A stretch of 64,000 nucleotides of DNA from Phaonia tiefii (Eukaryota > Arthropoda > Insecta > Diptera > Muscidae). Location of the stretch: positions 72,620,562 to 72,684,561 of the forward strand of contig OZ008369.1 of NCBI GenBank assembly GCA_963931995.1, given 5' to 3'. The position numbers and the translations under genes were made by a program. Under the pieces are notes generated by a model that had not been told where the DNA came from, searched no databases, and saw only the letters and a program-made list of their open reading frames with translations. Each line of letters opens with the position of its first letter. Positions within the stretch are counted from its first letter, which is position 1. Shown piece after piece: positions 55,376 to 64,000 of this stretch.

Positions 55376-55454
55376 GAAAATATTCAGTAGTTTTTTTTAT
55401 AGCATTTTCAAAAAAAAAGTTATTTGGCGGACCCGTCAGTATGAATTTGTTATA

Positions 55455-56304
55455 AGGACGAATCAGTAAGTACGTGACTTTTCGAACTTCCCTCGTAGTT
55501 ATATGAAATGCAAAACTGCTCCTATCAAGTACCATCTGTTAAAAGACGACTGTCAAATATTGAGCAAGTTCTGTTATTTACTTTGAGTTTAACAGAAGAT
55601 GGGTGCCGCGTTTGCTCTCAATTGACCATAAACGTAATCGTGTGACAACTTCAAAGGATTGTTTGGAATTGGTTAACCGCAATTCGATGGAGCTTTTGCG
55701 GCGTTTTCTGGCTGTGGATGACAACACTTCGGATACCAAGCAGCAGTCTAAACAATGGGTTTCTCCGGGTGAACCGGCTCCGAATAAAGCCAAGGAAAGT
55801 TTGTCGGCCAATAAGGTGATGGCAACTGTTTTTTGGGATGCACGCGGGATAACCCACATCGATTACCTTCAAAAGGGGAAAAAAATAAACGGCGAATATT
55901 GTGGCAACTTATTGGACCGATTTAACGAGAAATTAAAAAAAAACGACAACATATGGCCAAGAAAAAAGTTACCTTTCAATGGAAAAATTCCATGAATTGG
56001 TCTACGAGTTGGTACCTCATCCGCCATATTCTCCGGATTTAGCCCCCAGTGACTATTTCCTATTTCCAAACCAAAAGAAATGGCTCGGTGGAAGGAGATT
56101 TAGCTCCAACGATGAAATTATTGATCAAACAAATGCATATTTTGTGGATCTCGAAAAATCCTATTTTTTGGAAGGGATACACAAATTGGAGAAACGTTGG
56201 ACTAAGTGTATTGAGGTAAAAGGAGATTATGTTGAAAAATAATTTTTTTTGAAAAAAAAAACTGTGTTTCATTCAAAAGGTCACGGACTTATTGATCCGC
56301 CTCG
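55455..56304 (+). pseudogene. Mos1-like mariner with internal deletion
   Basis: TA-flanked; ends share (T)AAGTxCGTGACxTTT. Reads PRLLSIDHKRNRVTTS, RFLAVDDNTSDTKQQSKQW, ANKVMATVFWDARGITHIDY, then, after a frameshift at about 55970, VPHPPYSPDLAPSDYFLFPN. This is the third catalytic region of DD34D mariners. The DNA-binding region is largely deleted. Related to 32175-33179. Confidence 0.85.
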
Positions 56305-56740
56305 TACATTAACTAAAACTAACAAAATCAGTCATAAAATTCAAATAAGATATTGAAATCATGAAAAACAAACTTCTGGTTACTTTTTGCGAGAAATCTA
56401 TTTTTGTGGTAACAGAAGTGGGCGAAGTTTTCTATATCATATCTTTGTTTTTGTTACATAGGAAATGGATGATTTTTCATATGAACTATTGCCCGTAATT
56501 TTGGGCAATTTTTCATATCTCACGTGGGTCATATTTCGTATATTTTGGGCGATTTTGATTTTGTGGAATTTTTCATATTTGTTTTTGTAATTTTTTTCGG
56601 CGATGTTCCAAGTCGCCGTCCATTGTCGCGATTGACGGCATTTTTGTGTTACTCAGCATTCTAACACTTTACCATATGCCAGTGAGAGTTTCTAACTTGG
56701 CTGGAAGAAAGTAGAAGTTATTTAACTGTTAAAAAAAAAA
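56305..56740. other. Intron sequence, no feature
   Basis: TTTTTCATAT-type words recur at 56475-56590; nothing coding. Confidence 0.35.
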
Positions 56741-56746
56741 AAATCA

Positions 56747-57180
56747 TTACGTTATATTATCAAGTGGAAGTCGCTCTTTCGCTATGTCTAAAGAAGCACT
56801 AGGTGCGAAAAGAAATGCACTTTCCCATTGGAACTGTAAGATGTGCGTTGGAAGGAAGTTACCTGTGTAATTCTTAATTGTGACTGCATAGCTGGAAATC
56901 AAAATGTCTGGGTTCAGGTCGCGAACGGATAAATAGATTCGATGGATAAACTCCCAAAGATTCATATTTTCGTGGATTTTACATCGTGGGCTCAACCAGT
57001 AACCGGTTACTAGTTGATCTTAATAATACCGTTCTACTACGCTGCTTACATTGTACTAAAAAGTTCTAAAATTTGACGTACTTCCGACCAATGTCAACAT
57101 CATATAAAATGCATTGGTTTAGCAGACCAAACTTCACCATTTCTTCCTGGACAGTTGGCTTCATAATGCTGGTGATTACT
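56747..57180 (-). other. Unassigned coding-like segments in dynein intron
   Basis: Two minus-strand open stretches: 57178-57068 (ITSIMKPTVQEEMVKFGLLN ... YDVDIGRKYVKF, stop) and 56995-56747 (MNLWEFIHRIYLSVRDLNPD ... GNFLPTHILQFQWE). Residue composition looks protein-like, but I recognise neither. They are not in phase with the dynein exons and would not fit its known sequence. They could be remnants of another element or a nested gene. Confidence 0.3.
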
Positions 57181-57552
57181 ATTAATTTTGTTTTTACTGG
57201 AATAGTGGAAAAGGCTACTAAGTTTAGGCCAAAGTCATTCAAAGACTAAATCTATATATTCAAAGAAAATTAAAGAAATTTGATAATAGATCTCAAGAGG
57301 GACAGAATTATTTAGCGCTTATAAGGGACGATACAAATATACTCGTAATTGTGTGGCTCATAATTCACCACTTGTAACGCCTTAATATTTTTGTCACTCA
57401 ACACTTTATATTTCGCTTCCCCATCCCTGAACTTTCGTAGCCCGCCTCTGGCATGTAATACAACCATCGTATTCATTTCTTATTGTCCTTTTGTGGATTT
57501 TGCTACATTTCGATTCTTCTTCGTTTGGATGTATAAATAATACCATACTTAC

Positions 57553-57732
57553 GTGTCAGCTTCAATAGTATTGGGATTATAGATCATGTTCAATAATGAC
57601 AAGATTAAGCGACGATCCTTGTCATCTGTAACACGACCGCCGTAGTTACATTCGCCGGTAAGATAAACATGGCCACGAAATGGAATTGTATGACTTTGAG
57701 CTATAAACATCTTTAGCTGGAGCAATGAAATT
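57553..57732 (-). CDS. Dynein heavy chain exon
   Basis: 180 bp, acceptor TTATGATTGCAG, donor GTAAGT. It encodes ISLLQLKMFI, then HVYLTGECNYGGRVTDDKDR (the conserved GECNYGGRVTD motif) and LNMIYNPNTIEAD. The split codons at both ends match the flanking exons. Confidence 0.95.
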
Positions 57733-58178
57733 CTGCAATCATAAGAAGGAAAAGGAATGAATCTAATACTGAATCGCCAGCGTCTCAACCACCGTGATAA
57801 GCAAATGTGGGTGGCAGTTGGGAAGAGAAACAAGAAATAAAATAAAATTAAATGAAATGAAAAGAAAATAACAGAAAAGAAAACGAAACAAATTAATCCC
57901 ACCACAACAAGCGGAAACAACAGGAAAAATCTATTTAACAAAAATAAAACAACTTAACCTCACAGCTAAAAGGAATGTGGGTCCTTTTCGACCCACATCA
58001 CGTCCCCCACACCACAAAGAAGATAACAAATATCTTGCGATATGGTGGGAGTAGGAATGAACCTTTAAAACTCCGAACAAATGAGAACACAACATACACA
58101 CACAACAAAAATCGAGCAAAAGAAATATATAACGAGAAACCCAAAAGAGAATAATGAAAAAACCACTGATACACTTAC

Positions 58179-58661
58179 TTTAAATCCGCTTCACTAAATT
58201 CATATGGTATATTCCAGCCGAGTGGTCCAAATTCCCGGCGCTCCTGGACAACGGCATGGAAGAAGACCAGTGCGAACACACCGCGCAACCACGACTTGTT
58301 CGCCGATTCCATGTAGACAAATGCATTTGTGAAGAATTTATTGCGCACCAGTGGGTCCGAATTAAATGATCTCTGCATATTGGCTTTAAGACCCTTTGGT
58401 GGCTCGTTTGTCATTTTCACCGAGTTCTGGAGCACAGAGACAGGAAACACTGCACTAGGATATGAGGTGCACCATAGGCGATAATCCGGATGTGCAGATT
58501 CGGCCAGTGTACTGTCGTTGCAAATGCGTTCCAATTCACCCATCCAACTGACAGCTACGTGACAATTTTGCAAAACAACCCAGTGTCCATGACGATTGGC
58601 TTCGATAATCATTTTTTCAGCACGTGGACCCTGTCCTTGACCCAACGATATGGTTTTCGTT
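58179..58661 (-). CDS. Dynein heavy chain exon (AAA6 region)
   Basis: 483 bp, acceptor TTTTTCCACAG, donor GTAAGT. It encodes ISLGQGQGPRAEKMI, then GHWVVLQNCHVAVSWM, the highly conserved dynein segment, YRLWCTSYPSAVFPVSVLQ, KMTNEPPKGLKANMQRSF, and GVFALVFFHAVVQERREFGP. These are among the most conserved dynein motifs and leave little doubt. It ends FSEADLK with the Lys codon split across the intron. The upstream intron extends past the window. Confidence 0.95.
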
Positions 58662-59025
58662 CTGTGGAAAAACAAAAAATAAAAAAATTGGGGGAAAAAG
58701 GAAAATCATAAAGTTATGAGGCGGAAGAGAAAACCGTATAGTTGTTTTTTTTTTGTTTTTGGTAGCTGTTTCATTTATATAGTTTTCAATACGATATATA
58801 ATCAATACATATATAATACAGGGTTGGGAAGTAGAACGAGGGGTTATATTTTCTTTCATAATATGTTTTGAACTTTATCTACCATATCACACCCTAACTA
58901 CAAAAGAGTCATAACTCAAAATTTACAAATTTTCAGGAAATGCAAAAACTGATAGTGCTAATTTAACAAATATTAGAAAAAATACCACATCAGTATATAC
59001 GGGCTGTGAGAACACATCCAGGGAG
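58662..59025. other. Intron sequence, no feature
   Basis: Start of the dynein intron that continues beyond the window. Confidence 0.4.
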
Positions 59026-59029
59026 GTGC

Positions 59030-60082
59030 CGACATTATGAACCCAATACTCGGATACTTATGGTATAGAGGATATAATCAGTCCAGACAGAATAGCCTGG
59101 GCCATCGATAGCTGCTATCCATTTAAATCTCCGGGCCCAGATGATATTATACCAAAGATGCTGCAATGCGCGTAGATCACAATTAGGCCGTGGCTCTGTA
59201 TTATATTCCGATACTGCCTGACTCTTAACTTCTTAGCAAAGAGTTGGAGCCAGGTAAGAGTTGTCTTCATTCCTAAGGCGGGGAGATGGAGCCATGAGAG
59301 CGCAAAGGATTTCAGACCGATCAGCCTCTCAACGTTTCTTCTGAAATCTTTTGAAAGGCTAATCGACGCTCACATCCGCAAGAAGATGGATCGATCGTCC
59401 AAAATATCACGCAGCCAACATGCATATATAAAAGGCCGCTCAACCGACACAGCCCTGCACGAAGGCGTCAGAATTATTGAGAGGTCCTTGGAACACAAAC
59501 AATATACCCTCGCTGCCTTCTTGTATATAGAGTGGGCTTTCAATAACGTGAGCTCAGCGGCTATAAAAGAATCAGAGCGAGTCATCAAAGTGGGTGAATA
59601 GGGGAACTTCCCAGGGTGGAGTCATCTCACCACTACTTTGGTTTCTCGTGATCAAGAAAATACTACTGAAACTAGACACTATGAGGATCAAAACCGTGGC
59701 GTATGCGGATGACGTAGTAATAATGGTGTCTGGTTTGTTCCCATCCGTGTTGAGTGAAATCATGAATGTGGCCCTGAAATCACTTAACGATTGGGCCACT
59801 GGGAGTGGTCTTGGAGTGAATCCAGGGAAAACTGAGGACATGCTTTTTACCACGAAGACCAAGATACCACAGTTTAATCATCCTCGGCTAAGTGGAATAG
59901 AGATTCCACTGTCAACTCACGCCAAGTACTTGGGCGTGATTCTAGACCATAAACTTTCGTGGAAGCGTAACATAGAGCACCGCGCACAGAAGGCAAACGT
60001 TGCTACTACGCTTGTCGGAACATGTTCGGAAGCCGGTGGGGTCTCCGACCGAAAATGGTGCTGTGGATGTACACTAGTATAA
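59030..60082 (+). pseudogene. LINE reverse transcriptase
   Basis: Segments in order, across frames: RIAWAIDSCYPFKSPGPDDI, VVFIPKAGRWSHESAKDFRP, RPISLSTFLLKSFERLIDAH, SQHAYIKGRSTDTALHEGV, AAFLYIEWAFNNV (first catalytic Asp changed: normally LDIEGAFDN), RGTSQGGVISPLLW, KTVAYADDVVIMVSG (YADD intact) and TKYLGVILDHKL-like AKYLGVILDHKLSWKRN. A deletion occurs after FNNV and a stop near 59600. Confidence 0.8.
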
Positions 60083-61165
60083 TCACACCAATACTCTCCA
60101 ATGGAGCAATGGTACGGTGGCCTGTCGCAGGGAAGACATCCACCATGAAACTGTTGTATAGAGTACAGAGATCAGCTTGCATCGGCATGACAGGTGCAAT
60201 GAGGACGTGTTCAGCTGAAGCCCTTAATGCAATGCTTCATATTATACCAATCGACTTTCACATCACAGCTAGGGTGGCCTGGAGTGCCACCCGACTAAAC
60301 GCTCTTGGACTGAGGAAGAGGAACGCATATGGACATGCGAGTATACTACAGACAATCCCAAAAGAACTCAATATAACCATCGATTACTGCACCTCCTCAT
60401 TGACGTTCGATAACATATTCGATGCCAGGTTTCCCAGGAGAATAGAGTGGGATAAAGGGGAACCACTTACAGGTTTTAACACCAATGTATTTACGGACGG
60501 ATCTAAAATGGAATGTGGAACCGGCTCGTGTGTCTTCTCCGAAGAGGCATGCCTCAATTTATCATTCAAACTTCCAGACAAGTGCAGCGTTTTCCCAGCG
60601 GAGGTACTGGTCATCAAAGAATGCTGCGCCGCACTGACACTACAGCGAAAAACAGAGCGCATTGGAATATTTGTAGATAGCCAGGCGGCCCTCCTATCTA
60701 AACTCGTTAGTGAATGTAGGGAAAACTTGTCGAGCTAGGCTTGGATACCAGGCTTCAAGGGTCTCCTAGGGAACGAAAAGGCAGACTAGCTAATGCAGGA
60801 TCCTCTTCCACCGAACTCCACATGGTGTCAGTCGCAACGCCTATAGGGTTGGTTCCTGCACGAGCGAAGACCAGATGGGATAGGACGGAAACCTGTCGCA
60901 TATCCAGAAACATAACATTCACCGGACTAACTCTCTGATCAGCCATAATCGGGGAGACATATCTCGGCTAACTGGCGTGCCAATCGGTAATCACGCAAGA
61001 CGGTTGAAGCTACCATATAATGACCACAGCCGTGCCTGCGAAGACTCAGAAATGGAGGAGACGGTGGAGCATCCCCTCTGCAGTTGTCCGGCTCTGATGA
61101 ATAGACGCCTGAAGACTATGAGCCATCCCTTCCTGCATAACCTCACTGAGATACAAAGTATCTAA
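60022..61165 (+). pseudogene. LINE connector, RNase H and C-terminal zinc region
   Basis: MVLWMYTSIITPILSNGAMV and ITARVAWSATRLNALG (connector), NVFTDGSKMECGTGSCVFSE (RNase H Asp), CSVFPAEVLVIKECCAAL (Glu) and GIFVDSQAALLS (Asp). After a frameshift at about 60737 come ANAGSSSTEL and, further on, CEDSEMEETVEHPLCSCPAL, a Cys/His motif found at the end of such ORFs. Confidence 0.8.
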
Positions 61166-61270
61166 TGAGTATCAAGGATCTAATGAGGTATATGCGATTA
61201 ACAGGCTGGATATAGACACGGTACTTTGGACTTTCCGGAGTGATGTGTTATGCAAAACGGTGTCTCAAGA

Positions 61271-61714
61271 CACTAATTGATGCTAAGTAGTATCTTTACC
61301 AACCACGAAAACAAACCAACCATCCATAAACGATATTCTGCATTGTTTGAATACCACATTCTGAAAATAGATTAAAATTATCTTCACGGCAGAAGTGAAA
61401 CCGCGTAACCTGACATTTAGGCAGATTTTTCCTTTCCCGGTGCTCGTCCAGCATATTTAAATTTTCTTACTTTCATGCTTTCTTCACCATTAGCGTTTTC
61501 TCTTTTGCGGCACACTGAGCGTTGCAACTGTATTCAGAGAGTTTTGGTAACCAATTTACTAGATGGTTTCGTTCCCTTACATTGCGTCACATACCGATCA
61601 CTTTATAAGCACGTACTCTTTATCCTCGTTCTGTAGTTCCTCTTAACTCCTTGGGGACCATATATTTCTGACGAAGCAAATTATTTTCGTAATCAATGAC
61701 CTAAATATACACGC
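61271..61714. other. Intron sequence, no feature
   Basis: No supported feature. Confidence 0.4.
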
Positions 61715-62170
61715 TGAAATAGACGGTCCCAGCAACATTTTGCTCGAACCATGTATATGTTTGCAAGCAATGGTTTCATCAATTGAAGATCTGCTGCTTT
61801 TTTGTTTCTTTGTTGTCTGTCGCGATTTTGATTTCAGCAGCTTTCAACAGACAAATCCACATTTGGGTCACAAAAACATATCGAGAGCTTATATTCAATA
61901 CCAGCTATACGCAAAAACACAATTTTTCAGGAGAAGGAAAAAACAGTTTATTTTCCGAGCTCTCGAAGATTGAAGTAAATTTTCTTCTCGTATTTTTGTT
62001 AAATATTATTAGTGGGTACTGCATACAAAAATTATTTAAGGATTCAATCTTCGAGTGTTCGGAAAATAAACGGTTTTTTCCTTCTCCTGAAAAATTGTGT
62101 TTTTGCGTAATATTGAATAGCAAAATTAGTGCAATATAGCAAAAAAAATATATTTGCGACAAGCTAAAAT
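61715..62170 (+). repeat. Repeat family C, copy 3, interrupted by a MITE
   Basis: Close to 3995-4265 (GTATATGTTTGCAAGCAATG; ATTGAAGATCTGCTGCTTTT). It resumes after the MITE with ATATTGAATAGCAAAA and GACAAGCTA. Confidence 0.7.
61909..62108. mobile_element. 200-bp MITE with 65-bp inverted repeats
   Basis: Arms start ACGCAAAAACACAATTTTTC and GGAGAAGGAAAAAACAGTTT and are repeated inverted at the right end with a few mismatches. About 70 bp lie between the arms. Non-coding; the short ORFs on both strands are consequences of the palindrome. Confidence 0.82.
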
Positions 62171-62690
62171 TAAGCTATATTTTCTCCCAAACACCAACAA
62201 CAAGACTGAGTTTTCAGCATGAAGCTATGCCACAGAAAGGGGTCACAATTTGTGTTTGTTGTTTACGGTGCGTTTATCACGGCCCTCTCATTTGATTAGT
62301 TTTAGGGCGACTAGGAAGCAAGTCGTGGTAGACAGGGAATTACCGCCTACTCCACTATGGTTGTCCCAACTCTCTTCTACAAATTACGTGTAAACATATT
62401 TGGGATTTCTTCTAGCTGAAGACAGATAGTTGCCAAAGTTAAGAGAAACAAGTTAACTTGAGTAACCATTTCTTGGTTAGTCTCATACTTTTCTTCAATA
62501 CCTTTTTCAGTTCTTATGTGGTTTTATCTGTCATTTAAATCAATGAAACAAATGCAATTGTGGAGTGGTTAATACGACGAAATAGATTTTTATGAAATTG
62601 TGGAGTGTAGCGTAACTATTCTCCACTAAATGCTTTTTGTACATTTTGTTGCAAGTATGCAAAACTACATGGACATAGAAATGCCTGAAG
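62171..62690. other. Intron sequence, no feature
   Basis: No supported feature. Confidence 0.4.
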
Positions 62691-62694
62691 ATCT

Positions 62695-62930
62695 CAGTGT
62701 GCCATACGTATCCGTTTCGAATTCGACACGAACTCGTTTCTTCCTACAGTTTATCCCAAACGGAAATCAGTTGCGGATCCATAACGAATTCATTTGCGTT
62801 CGAAATTCCTCTCGAAAACGCGAATCGCTTATTCAACTTTTTCGGATTCGTCTCGAACTCGGAACGGGCTACAAATTCGAATCTATTTCGAGTTGATTTT
62901 TTTTGCGGATGTGAAACGGATTCTTTCTAA
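62695..62930. repeat. Region rich in TCGAATTCG / CGGATTCG words
   Basis: Similar word composition to the MITE at 4878-5360 (CGGATCC, TTCGGATTCG, CGAACTCG). I do not see terminal repeats, so it may be a decayed relative. Confidence 0.35.
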
Positions 62931-62984
62931 TTTTGCATTTTTATTAAAAGGGATTTGTGTTATTTGCAGGAACTGAAAATTGTA

Positions 62985-64000
62985 TAATTTTTATTTATTT
63001 ATTTATTCTTCTTTATTCAGTCTATGGATGACAACAATCCTTACAGACTAGCTTAAAATTACCAAAAATATTCATCTAGAGATCTTATAAATGATATTAT
63101 CGGAAGAGAAAAATCTACGCCATTAAAGGTATTTATATAATTTAGCTCCCTTAATGACCTCAAAATAGGTTCATTCATTGAATAGTTCCTCCTGTGAAGT
63201 GGTACATTAAACATTTCATTACAACGCAAATATTGAGTGGGTATATTGAATCCAATCAACGAAAGTAGAGAGGGGCAATCAATAAGTCCACAAATGAGCT
63301 TGTAAATAAAAATAACAGAAATCCTTTTCCTGCGATTAACTAGAGAGTCCAGATGAATAAGTTTACACCTAGCTTCATATGAAGGTATAGCTTCACTAAA
63401 ATGAAGAGAATAAAGAGCAAATTTCCAAAAATTTTTTTGAATTCTTTCAATTCTGCCAATATTAACTTTATAATAAGGATTCCACACAATAGCAGCGTAC
63501 TCAAGTTTAGATCGAACAAACGTAGTAAATAGTAACTTACGTGTATAAGGATCATTGAAATCACTACTATTGCGCTTAATAAATGCAAATATCGAATTAG
63601 CTTTTGGCATTATATAATGAATGTGCAATTTAAATTCTAATTTGGAGTCGAAAACAACCCCAAGATCTAAAATATTGTCCACTTTAAGCAACATTTGGTC
63701 ATTAATAAAATATTCGACATTAAACATTTCTAAACGCCTTCCATAAGAAATATGATGACATTTAGAAACATTTAAGGGAAGATGATTTAAGTCACACCAT
63801 CTACATAATAGGTATAAATCCTCCTGCAGATAATGCATTTCCAGACTATTAGACACAACAGCAAATAATTTCATGTCATCAGCATATAAAAGACATTTGC
63901 AAAACCTAAAGATTTCACAAACGTCATTCACAAATAAAATGAATAATAATGGTCCAAGGATACTGCCCTGTGGGACACCAGACGTTGCAACATATGAATC
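62985..64000 (-). mobile_element. LINE, 3' part, running off the window
   Basis: 3' end near 62985 with AATAAAGAAGAATAAATAAA-like tail; ORF2 continues past 64000. Same family as the fragment at 38993-39537. Jockey/CR1-type by RT motifs. Confidence 0.82.
63059..64000 (-). CDS. LINE ORF2, C-terminal part (partial)
   Basis: The minus-strand frame is open from the window edge: SGVPQGSILGPLLFILFVND, CLLYADDMKLFAVV (catalytic YADD), LPLNVSKCHHISYGR, ILDLGVVFDSKLEF, FVRSKLEYAAIVWNPYYK, RIERIQKNFWKFALYSL and YEARCKLIHLDSLVNRR. No stop in about 314 codons before the TAA/TAG end at 63059, so this copy is less decayed than its relative. It lies in a dynein intron in the gene's direction. The upstream part, including the first catalytic Asp, is outside the window. 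Confidence 0.85.
   Translation of the reverse strand, partial: DSYVATSGVPQGSILGPLLFILFVNDVCEIFRFCKCLLYADDMKLFAVVSNSLEMHYLQEDLYLLCRWCDLNHLPLNVSKCHHISYGRRLEMFNVEYFINDQMLLKVDNILDLGVVFDSKLEFKLHIHYIMPKANSIFAFIKRNSSDFNDPYTRKLLFTTFVRSKLEYAAIVWNPYYKVNIGRIERIQKNFWKFALYSLHFSEAIPSYEARCKLIHLDSLVNRRKRISVIFIYKLICGLIDCPSLLSLIGFNIPTQYLRCNEMFNVPLHRRNYSMNEPILRSLRELNYINTFNGVDFSLPIISFIRSLDEYFW

Larger units (their letters stand above)
51236..55435 (+). mobile_element. DD41D mariner interrupted by Transib
   Basis: Left end AAGGGTCCGCCATCTAACG and right end the complement of CGGGTCCGCCAAATAACTT, the same end type as 16729-17679. Transposase pieces lie at 51349-51727 and 55012-55375 on either side of the Transib insertion. 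Removing Transib plus one CGGCG restores continuity of the catalytic motif. Confidence 0.85.
28041..58661 (-). other. Axonemal dynein heavy chain gene, 3' part (seven exons, TE-filled introns)
   Basis: Seven exons with GT-AG borders join in phase: 58661-58179, 57732-57553, 44987-44828, 44753-44539, 44482-44285, 36890-36680, 28370-28041. The product is about 590 residues of the motor's last AAA module and C-terminal domain. Dynein heavy chains are ATP-driven microtubule motors; sequence such as SYPSLKPLGSYVTDFLAR, YWLSGFYFTQSF and STTGHSTNFV fits the single-headed inner-arm axonemal group (DNAH3/7/12-like), which works in sperm tails and cilia. No stop or frameshift was found in the exons, so it looks functional. 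Introns of 446, 12565, 74, 56, 7394 and 8309 bp; all three long ones are loaded with transposons. The preceding exon is beyond 64000. The exact paralogue is not determined. Confidence 0.93.
59030..61270 (+). mobile_element. RNase H-bearing LINE (I/Loa/R1-like), 5'-truncated
   Basis: Reverse transcriptase from about 59030, RNase H at 60480-60738 and a C-terminal HHCC-like segment at 61020-61130. LINEs that carry an RNase H belong to the I group of clades; the exact clade is not fixed. Several stops and frameshifts. Confidence 0.8.

Noticed and set aside
60384..60662. Minus-strand ORFs across the RNase H LINE
   Set aside because: Shadows of the plus-strand RNase H frame, which carries the real motifs.
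59386..63931. Missing upstream dynein exon
   Set aside because: I looked for the segment that should precede ISLGQGQGP on the minus strand and found none; this interval is LINEs, a MITE and AT-rich intron.

Overview
The window looks like transposon-rich insect nuclear DNA, most probably from a higher fly. The grounds are AT-rich non-coding sequence, 56-79 nt introns with GT-AG borders, DD41D (rosa-type) mariners, a Gypsy LTR element, RTE- and Jockey-type LINEs, a Transib element and tRNA-derived SINEs. A tephritid-like host is a guess: rosa-type mariners were first described in that family. No bacterial genes, CRISPR arrays or operons are present.

The one host gene I can support is the 3' part of an axonemal dynein heavy chain on the minus strand. 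Seven exons (58661-58179, 57732-57553, 44987-44828, 44753-44539, 44482-44285, 36890-36680, 28370-28041) join in phase with GT-AG borders and give about 590 residues ending in the normal dynein C-terminus. Three of its introns are 12.6, 7.4 and 8.3 kb and are packed with transposons. The upstream intron runs past the end of the window.

Layout. 1-2.3 kb: a TIR DNA transposon of a family I can describe but not name (signature GERFH). 2.9-11.7 kb: SINE, MITEs, a decayed Jockey-like LINE, mariner scraps and one member of an internally repetitive palindrome-ended family. 11.7-16.4 kb: a Tc1-like element split by a 3.3 kb element with 330-bp inverted repeats and a two-exon gene. 16.7-17.7 kb: a non-autonomous element with mariner-type ends carrying a strong hairpin. 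17.7-20.6 kb: a second GERFH-family element with about 410-bp TIRs. 20.8-26.4 kb: a nearly complete Gypsy element with 4-bp target duplication. 26.6-27.7 kb: a rosa mariner. 28.0-58.7 kb: the dynein gene and its introns. 59.0-61.2 kb: an RNase H-bearing LINE. 63.0-64.0 kb: another LINE running off the end.

The most notable object is a Transib element (51728-55006) inserted into a DD41D mariner with a 5-bp duplication, CGGCG. Transib transposases are relatives of the RAG1 recombinase. Both ends of this copy carry the exact heptamer CACAGTG and an A-rich nonamer-like block. The two are separated by exactly 12 bp at one end and 23 bp at the other, the spacing pair used by vertebrate V(D)J recombination signals. 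The transposase keeps both catalytic aspartates and has a 57-nt intron, but is frameshifted just before the likely catalytic glutamate.

Nearly every mobile gene here is broken by frameshifts, stops or deletions. Several nestings are dated relative to each other by target-site duplications (Transib in mariner; TIR element in Tc1; Gypsy in an older repeat; MITE and SINE in the palindrome-ended family).
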